From: Accumulibacter sp003538495
Lineage (GTDB): Bacteria > Pseudomonadota > Gammaproteobacteria > Burkholderiales > Rhodocyclaceae
Reading direction: 5' to 3'
NCBI RefSeq assembly: GCF_029255145.1
Contig: NZ_JAPUVQ010000096.1
Location: forward strand, 6,535 to 70,534
Length of the DNA: 64,000 nt
Shown here: positions 17,673 through 26,395 of the stretch, piece after piece
Layout: every line of letters starts with the position of its first letter
Position numbering within the stretch: position 1 is the stretch's first letter
Position numbers and translations under genes: made by a program
The notes under the pieces: model-generated
Seen by the model: only the letters and a program-made list of their open reading frames with translations
The model's database searches: none
What the model was told of the DNA's origin: nothing

Positions 17673-18037
17673 TGCAGTTCTCCGGTTGAGGCCGCCGTGC
17701 TGGCGGTTGTCGCAGTTGATTCTCACCACGGCTTGGCGGGCTGGTGCAGCCGGATTCTGCCTGTCCTGGCAAGCGGCGTCCAATAAAGCGGCGGGCCGAT
17801 CGCTGCCGGGCCGAGCGAGAAGACGCTGATGTCGCCTTGGTTCGCCGGCGGAAGCGTGAACACCACCGTCAAGCGAGCAGGGCTTCGCGCGTCGTATCCG
17901 GATGGCGGCCGACGTCTTGCCGCCGCACGCTTGCAGCCGAAGCGGTCAATTGAACCGACGTCACACCAAGATCAACGGCTGCTGCACGCGAAACTTGAGG
18001 CCCTGTTGCAGGAATCCTGCGGTCCGGCCCAAGTCAC
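17673..18037. other. Intergenic stretch upstream of the chemoreceptor, no gene seen
   Basis: About 365 bases between the start of the chemoreceptor gene (minus strand) and the end of the methyltransferase gene (minus strand). No reading frame here has a ribosome-binding site or recognisable protein. The chemoreceptor promoter must lie in it, but I see no convincing hexamer pair. Confidence 0.5.
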
Positions 18038-18664
18038 TCACGGCTTGCGGGCAACCAGACCAATCAGTGCCGAACGGCCGTGGTGTCCGGAGCCCTCGGC
18101 GATCTCGTCCTCGTACTCGACGAGTTCCTCGATTTCCCAGTCGGCAAAGGCGGCGCGAAGGGTGTCCTGCGTGTACAGGTTTTCAAGCGACGAAGGTCCT
18201 CCGGTACGATAGTCGAGCTGCTTCGGGGTGTATCCCTGCAGCAGGATTCGTCCGCCGCTGCGGGTCAGCCGCTTCATCGTCGCGAATTGTCTGCTTCTGT
18301 CCTCGGCACCGACGAACTGGATGAAAATGCCGATGACCCAATCGAAGGCCTGGTCGAAGTGTGCTGGCGGCCAGTCGACCGCCAGCATGTCGGCTTCGAT
18401 GAAACGTACCTGGGCCTCCCGGCCGGCCGCCAGTCGCCGGGCCTTGTCCACGGCGACCGAGGAAATCTCGACCGCCGTGACGTCCAAGCCCTGCTCGGCA
18501 AGCCACACCGAATTCCTGCCCTCGCCGTCGGCGACCGCCAGCGCCCTCCGGCCGCTCTCCAGCAGCGCTGCCCGATGCGCCAGGAAACGGTTGGGCTCAA
18601 TGCCGAACAGATAGTGCTCACCGGCATCCCGGTAGCGAGTGGTCCACATGTCTTCCTGATTCAT
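18038..18664 (-). CDS. Class I SAM-dependent methyltransferase, TehB-like
   Basis: A 208-residue methyltransferase with Rossmann-fold motif I ALAVADGEGRNSVWLAEQG (about residues 41-59), motif II VTAVEIS, and a DML/ADMLAVDW acidic loop. The overall pattern (MWTTRYRDAGEHYLFGIEPN at the start) resembles TehB/UbiE-like small-molecule methyltransferases, for which the substrate is rarely known. Its ATG is immediately next to the 3' end of the longer reading of the minus-strand gene upstream (18665). If that neighbour originally ended at 18817, the gap would be a normal promoter-containing one of about 150 bp. Confidence 0.8.
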   Translation of the reverse strand: MNQEDMWTTRYRDAGEHYLFGIEPNRFLAHRAALLESGRRALAVADGEGRNSVWLAEQGLDVTAVEISSVAVDKARRLAAGREAQVRFIEADMLAVDWPPAHFDQAFDWVIGIFIQFVGAEDRSRQFATMKRLTRSGGRILLQGYTPKQLDYRTGGPSSLENLYTQDTLRAAFADWEIEELVEYEDEIAEGSGHHGRSALIGLVARKP

Positions 18665-19249
18665 TCAAAGGACCTCCGCGGTGATCGACGCGGTCCTGAG
18701 ATTGCGGGTGTCAGCGTCGGCGGACAACCGCGCAATCCGGGGGTGCGGCGCGTCCGTTGGCCGCCACCCGGCCAGACCGCGAGCGGGGTGGCGACCGAAG
18801 TCGCCGCGCCGGCGCATTACTCTTGCGGAACGTCGATATAGTGCGCGGCGAGAGTGCGCGGCGAGCCACTCGCGGTCCAGTTGCCAGCGTACATCGTCGA
18901 TACCCGGTTGCGACAGGACGATTGATCGCGCTTCGGCCTGTACTTCGCCAAGCAAGGTCTGAACGGCGATAAAAGCCGGGTCATTGGCGTTCATGGTATC
19001 AATTTCGGGATAGAGGACGGCCAGTGCCTTGAACGCCGGTACCTCAACATTGCGCGGGGTACTGATGAACGCGGTTTTTCCGTCAACCTTCATGACCCGG
19101 AACTGGTAGGGGTAGCTCTTCAGCTTTGCGCTCCCCTGCGTTTCGATGACGTCGGTGAGTTGCCGGGACCGGGAATCCGGTGCGCGGATAAACCAGTCCA
19201 GGCCGACGAGAAATACGACGGCCACGATCACCCAATAGCTTCTTTTCAT
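18665..19249 (-). CDS. Small exported hypothetical protein with frameshifted C-terminus
   Basis: I do not recognise a named family. The protein starts MKRSYWVIVAVVFLVGLDWF, an N-terminal membrane anchor or signal, followed by a soluble domain (to about residue 130, ending QLDREWLAAH). From there the present frame runs 62 more residues of Arg-rich, low-complexity sequence that looks non-native. A perfect 13-bp tandem duplication sits exactly at this point (18840-18865). Removing one copy gives LAAHYIDVPQE then a stop at 18817-18819, a protein of 139 residues with normal composition. I infer a recent frameshift in the last codons. The start overlaps the hydrolase stop (ATGA, 19246-19249), so the two genes form an operon. 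Confidence 0.65.
   Translation of the reverse strand: MKRSYWVIVAVVFLVGLDWFIRAPDSRSRQLTDVIETQGSAKLKSYPYQFRVMKVDGKTAFISTPRNVEVPAFKALAVLYPEIDTMNANDPAFIAVQTLLGEVQAEARSIVLSQPGIDDVRWQLDREWLAAHSRRALYRRSARVMRRRGDFGRHPARGLAGWRPTDAPHPRIARLSADADTRNLRTASITAEVL
18840..18865. repeat. 13-bp perfect tandem duplication
   Basis: AGTGCGCGGCGAG occurs twice head to tail (18840-18852 and 18853-18865). It is inside the 3' end of the minus-strand hypothetical gene and changes its frame by +1. Confidence 0.95.
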
Positions 19250-20193
19250 TGTCCCGCTCCTCGTCGCTTCGCCGCTATGCGGCGCTGCTGCGGATCGCCC
19301 GCCGCTGGCATGACGGCGTCCAGAAACCCGATCACCTCGCCGATGCGGTGGTCCATCTCAGCGTACTGGTCGTGGCTGCCGGGGATCAGCAGCAAGCGTA
19401 CCCGTTGATCGCGACGCCTGGCGTAAATTTCCTGCGCTTCGCGGACCGGCACCGTTTCGTCTTCGCTGCCATGCACCAGCAGGACCGGGCAGTTGACTTC
19501 GCGGATGCTGCGGCAAGGCGCCAGTTCGTCGAAGCGATGACCGATAACGCGCTGGACGTAGTAGAGGATGTAGGCGCCGAGCGGCCAGTAGGGAATGCGT
19601 TTCGACCTCAGCCAGCGGCGCATCATTGTTGCCGGATGGGAAAAAGCGGCCAGGGTCACGACGGCGGCCAGATCGTTTCGGCGCGCGGCGAGCAGCAGCG
19701 CGGCAGCGGCGCCGACGGAATGACCGATGACGCCAACGCGGCTGGCATCGACTCCTGGCAGCGCGCGCAGCCAGTCGACCGCGTGCTCCAGGTCTTCAGC
19801 AAAGCGCGGCAGGGACGAAAAAGTGTCGCCGTCGCTGCGGCCGTGATTGCGCGCATCGAAGAACAGCAGCGCGTAGCCGGCGGCATGCAAGGGCTTGGCG
19901 AGCGGCAACATCATTTCGGCGTTGCCGCCCCAACCATGGATGATCGCCAGTGCCGGCGCGCCTTCGCCGGCCGGGACGAACCAGCCGAACAGGGCCTTGC
20001 CACAGCCGCCGGGAATCGCCACTTCGCGCCACGGCACCCCATCCGGCACACCCCGCTCAGGAACCCGCGGCGCGGCCAGGCTGCGGCGAATCAGCCAATT
20101 GGCGACGATCGCAACGGCCGTTATGACGACCAGCAGGAGGACGATCAGGGTGGCCGCCAGCGGCATCGGAGCAATGGCACTCAGCTCAGGCAT
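19246..20193 (-). CDS. Membrane-anchored alpha/beta hydrolase
   Basis: About 315 residues. An N-terminal membrane helix (LAATLIVLLLVVITAVAIVANWLI) is followed by an alpha/beta-hydrolase domain. The oxyanion region is AIIHGWGGNAE, the nucleophile Ser is in IGHSVGAA, the acid is probably Asp in HGSEDETVPV, and the His is in PGSHDQYAEM. The family includes esterases and lipases of unknown substrate. The frame is open to 20250; ATG 20193 (MPELSAIAP) is the more natural start, though no strong ribosome-binding site precedes it. Its stop overlaps the start of the downstream small exported protein. Confidence 0.78.
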   Translation of the reverse strand: MPELSAIAPMPLAATLIVLLLVVITAVAIVANWLIRRSLAAPRVPERGVPDGVPWREVAIPGGCGKALFGWFVPAGEGAPALAIIHGWGGNAEMMLPLAKPLHAAGYALLFFDARNHGRSDGDTFSSLPRFAEDLEHAVDWLRALPGVDASRVGVIGHSVGAAAALLLAARRNDLAAVVTLAAFSHPATMMRRWLRSKRIPYWPLGAYILYYVQRVIGHRFDELAPCRSIREVNCPVLLVHGSEDETVPVREAQEIYARRRDQRVRLLLIPGSHDQYAEMDHRIGEVIGFLDAVMPAAGDPQQRRIAAKRRGAGQ

Positions 20194-20612
20194 GCCGGCG
20201 ACAACGGTTGGCCACCGTGCCTTGTAGCGTTGCGACCGCGCCCGGCGCACGGCAGTGGGTGATCACTAACCGAATCACCTGCCGATCATCGGATACGGCC
20301 GGCAGGGACCGCGCGCTTTGCGCCGCCCTGGCGTCGGCCATGGTCGCCGGGACCTTTGCAGGGAGGCGCGCCGTCGGTGCGGCGCTGCGCCGGGAAGAGC
20401 GCTGTGAATGCATGGCCGAGAGTATGCACGGGTTTTCGGGCAGCCGCCGCACGCAGCAAGTCTTCCAGCGCTGGTGACGCCCCGCTACCGAGTCACCGTC
20501 CGGCGGCCGGGGTCGTCGTTCGAGCCGTCCAGTCACGGCGCCGAAACATTGCGCCGCTAAGATCGCCGCGGCTGATACGCCACGCCTTCACCTGTCTGGA
20601 GCAACCCTGTTC
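20194..20612. other. Intergenic region between hydrolase and pstS, no gene seen
   Basis: This 419-base stretch separates the divergent hydrolase and pstS genes and must hold both promoters. I looked for PhoB boxes (paired CTGTCA-like repeats at 11-bp spacing) and did not find a match good enough to report. No reading frame in it looks coding. Confidence 0.5.
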
Positions 20613-21635
20613 ATGTCCAAACGTGCTTTCCTGAAATTCTCAAGTGTTGCCGCCGCGATTGCGCTGGGCCTTGGCCCGGTCGCCGCGGCAGCGGCCGACA
20701 TCACCGGCGCCGGAGCGACCTTTCCCTACGCCGTCTACACCAAGTGGGCCGAGGCGTACAAGGCCGCTACCGGCGGCACCGTAAACTATCAGGGGATCGG
20801 TTCCTCGGGCGGCATCAAGCAGATCAAGGCCAAAACGGTGGACTTTGGTGGGTCCGATGCGCCGCTCGGTGAAGCCGACCTCGACGCTGCCGGACTGGTC
20901 CAGGTCCCGGTCGTGATGGGCGGCGTGACCATCGTCGCAAACGTGCCGGGTATCGCGTCGGGTCAGCTGAAGCTCGACGGGCCGACCGCTGCAAACATCT
21001 TCCGCGGTGCCATCCGGAAGTGGAACGATCCGGCGATCGCCCGACTGAATCCCGGCGCCAGCCTGCCCGACACGGCGATCACCATCGTACACCGCTCCGA
21101 TGGTTCGGGTACCACCGACGTCATGACCAACTATCTGGCCCGGCAGTCCGCCGCGTTCATGAGCGAGGTCGGTGTCGGCAAGACGGTCAACTGGCCGACC
21201 AACGGGATTGGCGGCAAGGGTAACCCCGGCGTCGCCGCCAACGTGCAGAAGATCGTGGGCACGATCGGCTACGTGGATTACGCCGACGCCAAAAAGAACG
21301 GCTTGAACTTCATCGCGCTGAGCAACAGGTCCGGCAATTTCGTACTGCCGGGGGGCGACAGTTTCAAGGCTGCCGCCGACAGCGCCAATTTCAAGGTCAA
21401 AGGCATGGCTCCGGACCTGCTTGACCAGGCGCCCAAGCAGGCCTGGCCGATCGTCACCGCGACCTACATCCTGGCCTATGAAAAAGGTGATGACGCGACC
21501 AGGCAGCAGGGGGTGGTGGACTTCTTTACCTGGGCGCTGAACAACGGTCAGAAGATGGCCGATGAACTCGACTTCGTCGCTTTGCCCGGCAGCGTGGTGA
21601 AGGCGGTCGAAGCCGAGATGAAGCGCATCAAGTAG
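20613..21635 (+). CDS. pstS: Phosphate ABC transporter, periplasmic phosphate-binding protein
   Basis: A 340-residue periplasmic binding protein for inorganic phosphate. A Sec signal peptide occupies about residues 1-28 (hydrophobic SVAAAIALGLGPVAAAAA), and the mature protein begins near ADITGAGATFPYAVY, the hallmark PstS start. Phosphate ligands are in YQGIGSSGGIKQI, DFGGSDAPL and HRSDGSGTT. Weak GGAG (20598-20601) precedes the ATG. It heads pstSCAB. Confidence 0.96.
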   Translation: MSKRAFLKFSSVAAAIALGLGPVAAAAADITGAGATFPYAVYTKWAEAYKAATGGTVNYQGIGSSGGIKQIKAKTVDFGGSDAPLGEADLDAAGLVQVPVVMGGVTIVANVPGIASGQLKLDGPTAANIFRGAIRKWNDPAIARLNPGASLPDTAITIVHRSDGSGTTDVMTNYLARQSAAFMSEVGVGKTVNWPTNGIGGKGNPGVAANVQKIVGTIGYVDYADAKKNGLNFIALSNRSGNFVLPGGDSFKAAADSANFKVKGMAPDLLDQAPKQAWPIVTATYILAYEKGDDATRQQGVVDFFTWALNNGQKMADELDFVALPGSVVKAVEAEMKRIK

Positions 21636-21671
21636 GTCTGCCTGACTGGCTGGATACGGAGGCATTGGACG

Positions 21672-22664
21672 ATGAACACGTTGGAAATGAGCGAGCTAGT
21701 TGTTCCCCGTCGGTTGGACGTGCACCTTCCGCAGGTCGAGGTCTTCAAGCGGCAGGACCGCGTCTTTCACCGGGTCACGCTGCTCTTCGCCTTGCTGGTG
21801 CTGGCGGCCCTGGCGGGAATCCTGGTCTCGCTGGCGATCGAGGCAGCGCCGGCGTTCCAGGCGTTTGGCCCGGCTTTTCTGTGGCGCGACGTGTGGAGCG
21901 TCCCGGACGACGATTTCGGCGCCCTGATCGCGATCTACGGCACGGTCAGTACGTCGATCATCGCGTTGCTGATCGGCGTGCCGGTGAGCTTCGGCATCGC
22001 GCTGTTCCTGACCGAAAGCTGTCCGGTATGGCTGCGTCGCCCGCTCGGCACGGCCATCGAATTGCTGGCCGGCGTTCCCTCGATCATCTACGGCATCTGG
22101 GGCCTGTTCATTTTCGCCCCGCTGTTCGCCCGCACCGCGCAGCCCTGGCTGCAATCGCTGTTCGGCGGCCTGCCGCTGATCGGCAGCTGGGTCGCCGGGC
22201 CGCCCATCGGGGTCAGCATCCTGGCGGCGGGAATCGTCCTGGCGCTGATGGTGATCCCGTTCATCGCCTCGGTAATGCGCGATGTCTTCGAAACGGTGCC
22301 GCCGGTGCTCAAGGAATCCGCCTATGCGGTCGGCTGCACGACCTGGGAAGTCGCCTGGAACATCGTCCTGCCGTACACGCGGGTCGGCGTGATCGGCGGC
22401 ATCATGCTCGGGCTGGGACGTGCCCTGGGCGAGACGATGGCGGTCACTTTTGTCATCGGCAACGCCAATCGTATCGCTGGCAGCCTGTTCTGGCCGGGCA
22501 ACTCGATCGCTTCGGTGCTGGCCAATGAGTTCGGTGAGGCCGACCCCGGGTTGCACACGTCGTCGCTGTTCGCGCTTGGCCTGGTCTTGTTCCTGATCAC
22601 CTTGCTGGTGCTGGTACTGTCGCGCTGGCTGGTCCTGCGCGCTGGCGCCAGGCAAGGCAAGTGA
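21672..22664 (+). CDS. pstC: Phosphate ABC transporter permease PstC
   Basis: A 330-residue inner-membrane permease with a cytoplasmic N-terminus and about six transmembrane helices. The EAA-type loop that contacts PstB is in the region VPPVLKESAYAVGCTTWEV. GGAGG at 21657-21661 precedes the ATG. It follows pstS by 36 bp and overlaps an upstream in-frame GTG of pstA. Confidence 0.95.
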   Translation: MNTLEMSELVVPRRLDVHLPQVEVFKRQDRVFHRVTLLFALLVLAALAGILVSLAIEAAPAFQAFGPAFLWRDVWSVPDDDFGALIAIYGTVSTSIIALLIGVPVSFGIALFLTESCPVWLRRPLGTAIELLAGVPSIIYGIWGLFIFAPLFARTAQPWLQSLFGGLPLIGSWVAGPPIGVSILAAGIVLALMVIPFIASVMRDVFETVPPVLKESAYAVGCTTWEVAWNIVLPYTRVGVIGGIMLGLGRALGETMAVTFVIGNANRIAGSLFWPGNSIASVLANEFGEADPGLHTSSLFALGLVLFLITLLVLVLSRWLVLRAGARQGK

Positions 22665-22678
22665 GCGGAGGCGGGGAC

Positions 22679-23521
22679 ATGGAACTGTACGGACGTCGCG
22701 TGCTGATCAATCGCCTCGGAATTGGCCTGTCGATGATCGCCATGGCCTTTGGCCTGCTCGCCTTGACGTGGATCCTGTGGACGCTGCTGGCGAAGGGCTT
22801 CGCGGCCTTGAGCTGGGACTTCTTCACCCAGGATACGCCGGCGCCGGGTTCCGAGGGCGGTGGCCTGCGCAATGCGATCGTCGGCAGCATCATGATCGTC
22901 GGCATGACCACCCTGGTGTCGACGCCGATCGGCATCCTGGCCGGGATCTACCTGGCCGAGTTCGGCAGCAGCTCGCGGTTCGCAGCGGCGACGCGCCTGG
23001 TCACCGACATCATGCTGTCGGCGCCGTCGATCGTCATCGGCCTGTTCGTTTACGCGCTGATGGTGGTGACGCTGGGAGGGTTTTCCGGCTGGGCTGGCTC
23101 GCTGGCATTGTCGCTGATTGCCATCCCGGTGGTCGTGCGGACCACCGAAAACATGCTCAGGCTAGTGCCCTCGAGCTTGCGCGAGGCGGCTTTCGCAGTT
23201 GGTGCGCCGCGCTGGCAGGTGTCGCTGAAGGTGAGCCTGCGCTCGGTCAGGGCGGGCGTGGTGACCGGCGTCCTGCTGGCCGTTGCGCGGGTGACCGGCG
23301 AGACCGCACCGCTGCTGTTTACCGCGCTCAACAACCAGTTCTTCAGCGCTGACATGTCGCAGCCGATGGGCAATCTGCCGGTGGTGATCTTCCAGTTCGC
23401 CATGAGTCCTTACGACAACTGGGTGCAACTGGCCTGGGGCGGGGCCCTGCTGATCGCCTTGCTGGTGCTGGCAATCAATATTGGCGCGCGCATCCTGTTT
23501 CGCCAAACCACCCAGATCTGA
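22679..23521 (+). CDS. pstA: Phosphate ABC transporter permease PstA
   Basis: A 280-residue permease subunit with six predicted membrane helices and the loop SSLREAAFAVGAPRWQVSLKV that docks to PstB. ATG 22679 has GGAGG seven nucleotides upstream. A GTG at 22661 overlaps the pstC stop (GTGA) and would add six residues (MSGGGD). I prefer the ATG because of the spacing. Confidence 0.95.
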   Translation: MELYGRRVLINRLGIGLSMIAMAFGLLALTWILWTLLAKGFAALSWDFFTQDTPAPGSEGGGLRNAIVGSIMIVGMTTLVSTPIGILAGIYLAEFGSSSRFAAATRLVTDIMLSAPSIVIGLFVYALMVVTLGGFSGWAGSLALSLIAIPVVVRTTENMLRLVPSSLREAAFAVGAPRWQVSLKVSLRSVRAGVVTGVLLAVARVTGETAPLLFTALNNQFFSADMSQPMGNLPVVIFQFAMSPYDNWVQLAWGGALLIALLVLAINIGARILFRQTTQI

Positions 23522-23536
23522 TTTTCGGAGCATGGT

Positions 23537-24337
23537 ATGTCGGGTACTTCCGGTTTTCCCAAATCCGCCGCCCAATCAGGTGAGCACGCCGCCTTGCAAA
23601 TCCGTGACCTGGATTTCTATTACGGCGATTTCAAAGGCTTGAAGGCCGTCAATCTGGATATTGCCCGCAACCGCGTGACCGCCTTCATCGGGCCATCGGG
23701 TTGTGGCAAGTCTACCCTCTTGCGTACCTGCAATCGGATGTTCGACCTTTATCCAGGGCAGCGCGCGGAAGGGACGATCGTCTTCAACGGCAAGAACCTG
23801 CTCGACAGGAAGCAGGATGTGAATCTGGTTCGGGCGAAGATCGGCATGGTTTTCCAGAAGCCGACGCCGTTTCCGATGACCATTTACGAAAACATCGCTT
23901 TCGGCGTCCGGCTTTACGAAAGGTTTGCCCCGGCGGAGATGGATGAGCGGGTCGAATGGGCGCTACGCAAGGCGGCCTTGTGGGACGAAGTCAAGGACAA
24001 GCTAGAGCACAGCGGCCTGGCGCTTTCCGGTGGTCAACAGCAGCGCTTGTGCATCGCTCGGGCGGTGGCGGTAAAGCCCGAGATCGTGCTGCTCGACGAG
24101 CCCACCTCGGCGCTGGATCCGATGTCGACGGCCAAGGTCGAGGAACTGGTCAATGAACTGAAGAGCGAGTACACCATTGCCATGGTGACCCACAACATGC
24201 AGCAGGCGGCGCGGATCTCCGACTACACCGCGTTCATGTACCTGGGCGAACTGATCGAATTCGGGCCGACCGACGAACTGTTCGTGAAGCCAAAGGTCGG
24301 GCGCACAGAGGACTACATCACCGGCCGCTTCGGTTGA
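23537..24337 (+). CDS. pstB: Phosphate ABC transporter ATP-binding protein PstB
   Basis: A 266-residue ATPase with Walker A GPSGCGKST (about 52-60), Q-loop QKPTPFPMTIYENI (the PstB-specific form), signature LSGGQQQR (about 163) and Walker B VLLDEPTSALDP (about 185). GGAG lies six nucleotides before the ATG. The usual next gene phoU is absent; the following genes encode a metal transporter after a 384-base gap. Confidence 0.96.
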   Translation: MSGTSGFPKSAAQSGEHAALQIRDLDFYYGDFKGLKAVNLDIARNRVTAFIGPSGCGKSTLLRTCNRMFDLYPGQRAEGTIVFNGKNLLDRKQDVNLVRAKIGMVFQKPTPFPMTIYENIAFGVRLYERFAPAEMDERVEWALRKAALWDEVKDKLEHSGLALSGGQQQRLCIARAVAVKPEIVLLDEPTSALDPMSTAKVEELVNELKSEYTIAMVTHNMQQAARISDYTAFMYLGELIEFGPTDELFVKPKVGRTEDYITGRFG

Positions 24338-24472
24338 CGACCAGCAGTCGGCTGTCGGTACGGGCAGTGTACTGACTAAGGTGCCTCGACCAGCAGCGGG
24401 GGTCATCGCTGTGCCGATGTGCCTGGTGCGCAATCGGTCGTCGGAACGGACCGAGGCAACTTGCCTGTTTGC

Positions 24473-24485
24473 GCAACACTGTTGC
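24473..24485. promoter_or_regulatory. Candidate operator: inverted repeat GCAACA-C-TGTTGC
   Basis: A perfect 6-bp inverted repeat around one central base. It lies 91 bp before the putative membrane peptide and 249 bp before the ABC ATPase. Its position suggests binding of a metal-responsive repressor (Zur, Fur or MntR family), but the sequence does not match a consensus I can name with confidence. Confidence 0.3.
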
Positions 24486-24563
24486 ATTTGGCCTGCGAAC
24501 GAGGCAAGATTCGCGGCTCGTGCCAACCCCGACTGTGCTTTGTCCAATCGCCTCGCATCGCCC

Positions 24564-24707
24564 ATGCCTTCCCGCGCACGTCCGCACCGGTCCGCCAGTG
24601 CCGACCGGCCCAATCCGGTTCTTTGTGCCAGCGCCGCCTCGCGGCTGCTGTGGGCGATCGGCGCGCTGCTGTTCCTTTGGGCGAGCGTTTACTGGGCGAT
24701 GGACTGA
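24564..24707 (+). CDS. Possible 47-residue single-span membrane peptide upstream of the metal ABC transporter
   Basis: ATG 24564 opens a short frame whose C-terminal half is a convincing transmembrane helix (SRLLWAIGALLFLWASVYWAMD) after a basic N-terminus. The stop is 14 bp before the ABC ATPase ATG, so it would be the first gene of that operon. No clear ribosome-binding site is visible and I recognise no family, so it may be fortuitous. Confidence 0.35.
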   Translation: MPSRARPHRSASADRPNPVLCASAASRLLWAIGALLFLWASVYWAMD

Positions 24708-24721
24708 ATGCAGGTTTGCCG

Positions 24722-25501
24722 ATGAGCCAGTCGCCAGCGTCGAGCGCCCAGTCCATTCTGCGGTTCGACAACCTGACCCTGGGTTACAACCGCCACCCGG
24801 CGGTACATCACCTGCACGGGGAAGTTGCCGCCGGCAGCCTGCTGGCGATCGTTGGTCCCAATGGCGCCGGCAAGTCGACGCTGCTCAAGGGGATCTGCGG
24901 CGAACTGCGGCCGCTGCAGGGCCGCATCGAACTGCTCGGCGTGCAGCGCCGGCAAATCGCTTACCTGACGCAGCAGACGACGCTGGATAGCAGCTTTCCG
25001 ATGGTCGTCCATGATTTCGTGGCGATGGGCTTATGGCGAGCGATTGGTGCCTTTGGCGGGCTGAACCGCGCCCTGCGTCAGCGAATCGGCGCCGCCATCG
25101 ACCTGGTCGGGCTGAATGGGCTCGAGAGCCGTCCGATCGGCGCGCTCTCGGGGGGCCAGTTGCAGCGCGCGCACTTCGCGCGGGTGGTGTTGCAGGACGC
25201 GCCTCTGGTCCTGCTCGACGAGCCCTACGGGGCGATCGACGCCGCCAGCGTCAGCGATCTGGCCGCGCTGGTGCAGCGCTGGCACGGCGAGGGGCGGACG
25301 GTGATCGCTGTCCTGCATGACCTCGAGCATGTGCGCCAGGAGTACCCGGAAGTGCTGCTGCTCGCTCGCGAGATCGTCGCCCGCGGCGATCCGGCGATGG
25401 TCCTCAGCGACGACCAGTTGCTTCGCGCCAGGCAAATCGCCGAAGGACGCGGCGGCGAAGCCGAGGCTGCGGTCTGTCAAGCCGAGCGGGGCCGGCGATG
25501 A
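24722..25501 (+). CDS. Zinc/manganese-type ABC transporter, ATP-binding protein
   Basis: A 259-residue ATPase of the ZnuC/AztA-like group. Walker A GPNGAGKST is near residue 44, the Q-loop is in YLTQQTTLD, the signature is LSGGQLQRAHFARV, Walker B is VLLDEPYGAIDA, and the switch His is in VLHDLEHV. The frame is open to 24419, but ATG 24722 starts a typical N-terminus. Its stop overlaps the permease ATG (ATGA). The transporter is completed by the next two genes. Confidence 0.9.
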   Translation: MSQSPASSAQSILRFDNLTLGYNRHPAVHHLHGEVAAGSLLAIVGPNGAGKSTLLKGICGELRPLQGRIELLGVQRRQIAYLTQQTTLDSSFPMVVHDFVAMGLWRAIGAFGGLNRALRQRIGAAIDLVGLNGLESRPIGALSGGQLQRAHFARVVLQDAPLVLLDEPYGAIDAASVSDLAALVQRWHGEGRTVIAVLHDLEHVRQEYPEVLLLAREIVARGDPAMVLSDDQLLRARQIAEGRGGEAEAAVCQAERGRR

Positions 25502-26379
25502 GCGAAACGCTGGCGGCGATGCCGCTGCTGGCGCCGTTCATCGAGTTCGGTTTCATGCGGCGGGCGCTGGTCGGTTGCCTGGCGCTGTCGCTCGGGGCGA
25601 CGCCGGTCGGGGTCTTTCTGATGCTGCGGCGGATGAGCCTGGCCGGCGACGCGATGTCGCACGCGATTCTGCCGGGCGCCGCCATCGGCTATCTGATCGC
25701 CGGGTTGTCGCTGCCGGCGATGACCATCGGTGGCTTGCTCGCCGGTCTGACGGTAGCCGTGCTGTCGGGCGGTGTGGCGCGCAACTCGGTGATCAAGGAA
25801 GACACCAGTCTGGCCACTTTCTACCTGATTTCGCTGTCGGCCGGTGTGTTGATCATCTCGCTGCGCGGCAGCAGCGTGGACCTGCTGCACGTGCTGTTCG
25901 GCAGCGTGCTGGCGCTTGACGACGCGACCCTGCTGCTGCTTGCTGGCTTCACCTCGCTGTCGGTGGTGGCGCTCGCGCTCGGCCTGCGGCTGTTCGTCCT
26001 CGAAGGCTGCGATCCGGCGTTTCTGGCCCGTGTCAGCCGCCTCGGTCCGCTCGCACATTATGGCTTCATGGTCCTGCTGGTGCTCAACCTGGTCGCAGGT
26101 TTTCACGCGCTGGGAACGCTGATGGCGGTCGGCATGATGATCCTGCCGGCCGCTGCGGCGCGCTTGTGGGTAGGCAATATCGGCCCGCTACTGCTGATTG
26201 CCGTATTGATCGCAATCAGCGGATCATTCGTCGGGCTGCTGCTGTCGTATTACGCGAACCTGCCGGCGGGACCGGCGATTGTCCTGGCGCTCGGCGCTTG
26301 CTACCTGCTGTCGCTGGCGGTGGGCACGCTGGGACCGCTGGCCAGTCGCTGGCGGTCAGGCTGGCATTTCGAGCGCTGA
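25498..26379 (+). CDS. Zinc/manganese-type ABC transporter, permease
   Basis: A 293-residue permease of the ZnuB/MntB (ABC-3) family with about eight hydrophobic helices and the conserved MSLAGDAMSHAILPGAAIGY near residues 45-65. It overlaps the ATPase gene by 4 bp. The preference for zinc over manganese cannot be read from the permease. Confidence 0.9.
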   Translation: MSETLAAMPLLAPFIEFGFMRRALVGCLALSLGATPVGVFLMLRRMSLAGDAMSHAILPGAAIGYLIAGLSLPAMTIGGLLAGLTVAVLSGGVARNSVIKEDTSLATFYLISLSAGVLIISLRGSSVDLLHVLFGSVLALDDATLLLLAGFTSLSVVALALGLRLFVLEGCDPAFLARVSRLGPLAHYGFMVLLVLNLVAGFHALGTLMAVGMMILPAAAARLWVGNIGPLLLIAVLIAISGSFVGLLLSYYANLPAGPAIVLALGACYLLSLAVGTLGPLASRWRSGWHFER

Positions 26380-26395
26380 GGGCAGGGTGGGGAAA

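Larger units (their letters stand above)
24338..24721. other. Intergenic region between pstB and the metal transporter
   Basis: A 384-base gap. It contains a perfect small inverted repeat (24473-24485) that could be an operator, and a possible 47-codon membrane peptide (24564-24707). I see no terminator for pstSCAB and no phoU. Confidence 0.5.

Noticed and set aside
20194..20612. PhoB box upstream of pstS
   Set aside because: CTGT occurs twice near 20591-20610, but the spacing and the CTGTCA halves do not match the consensus.
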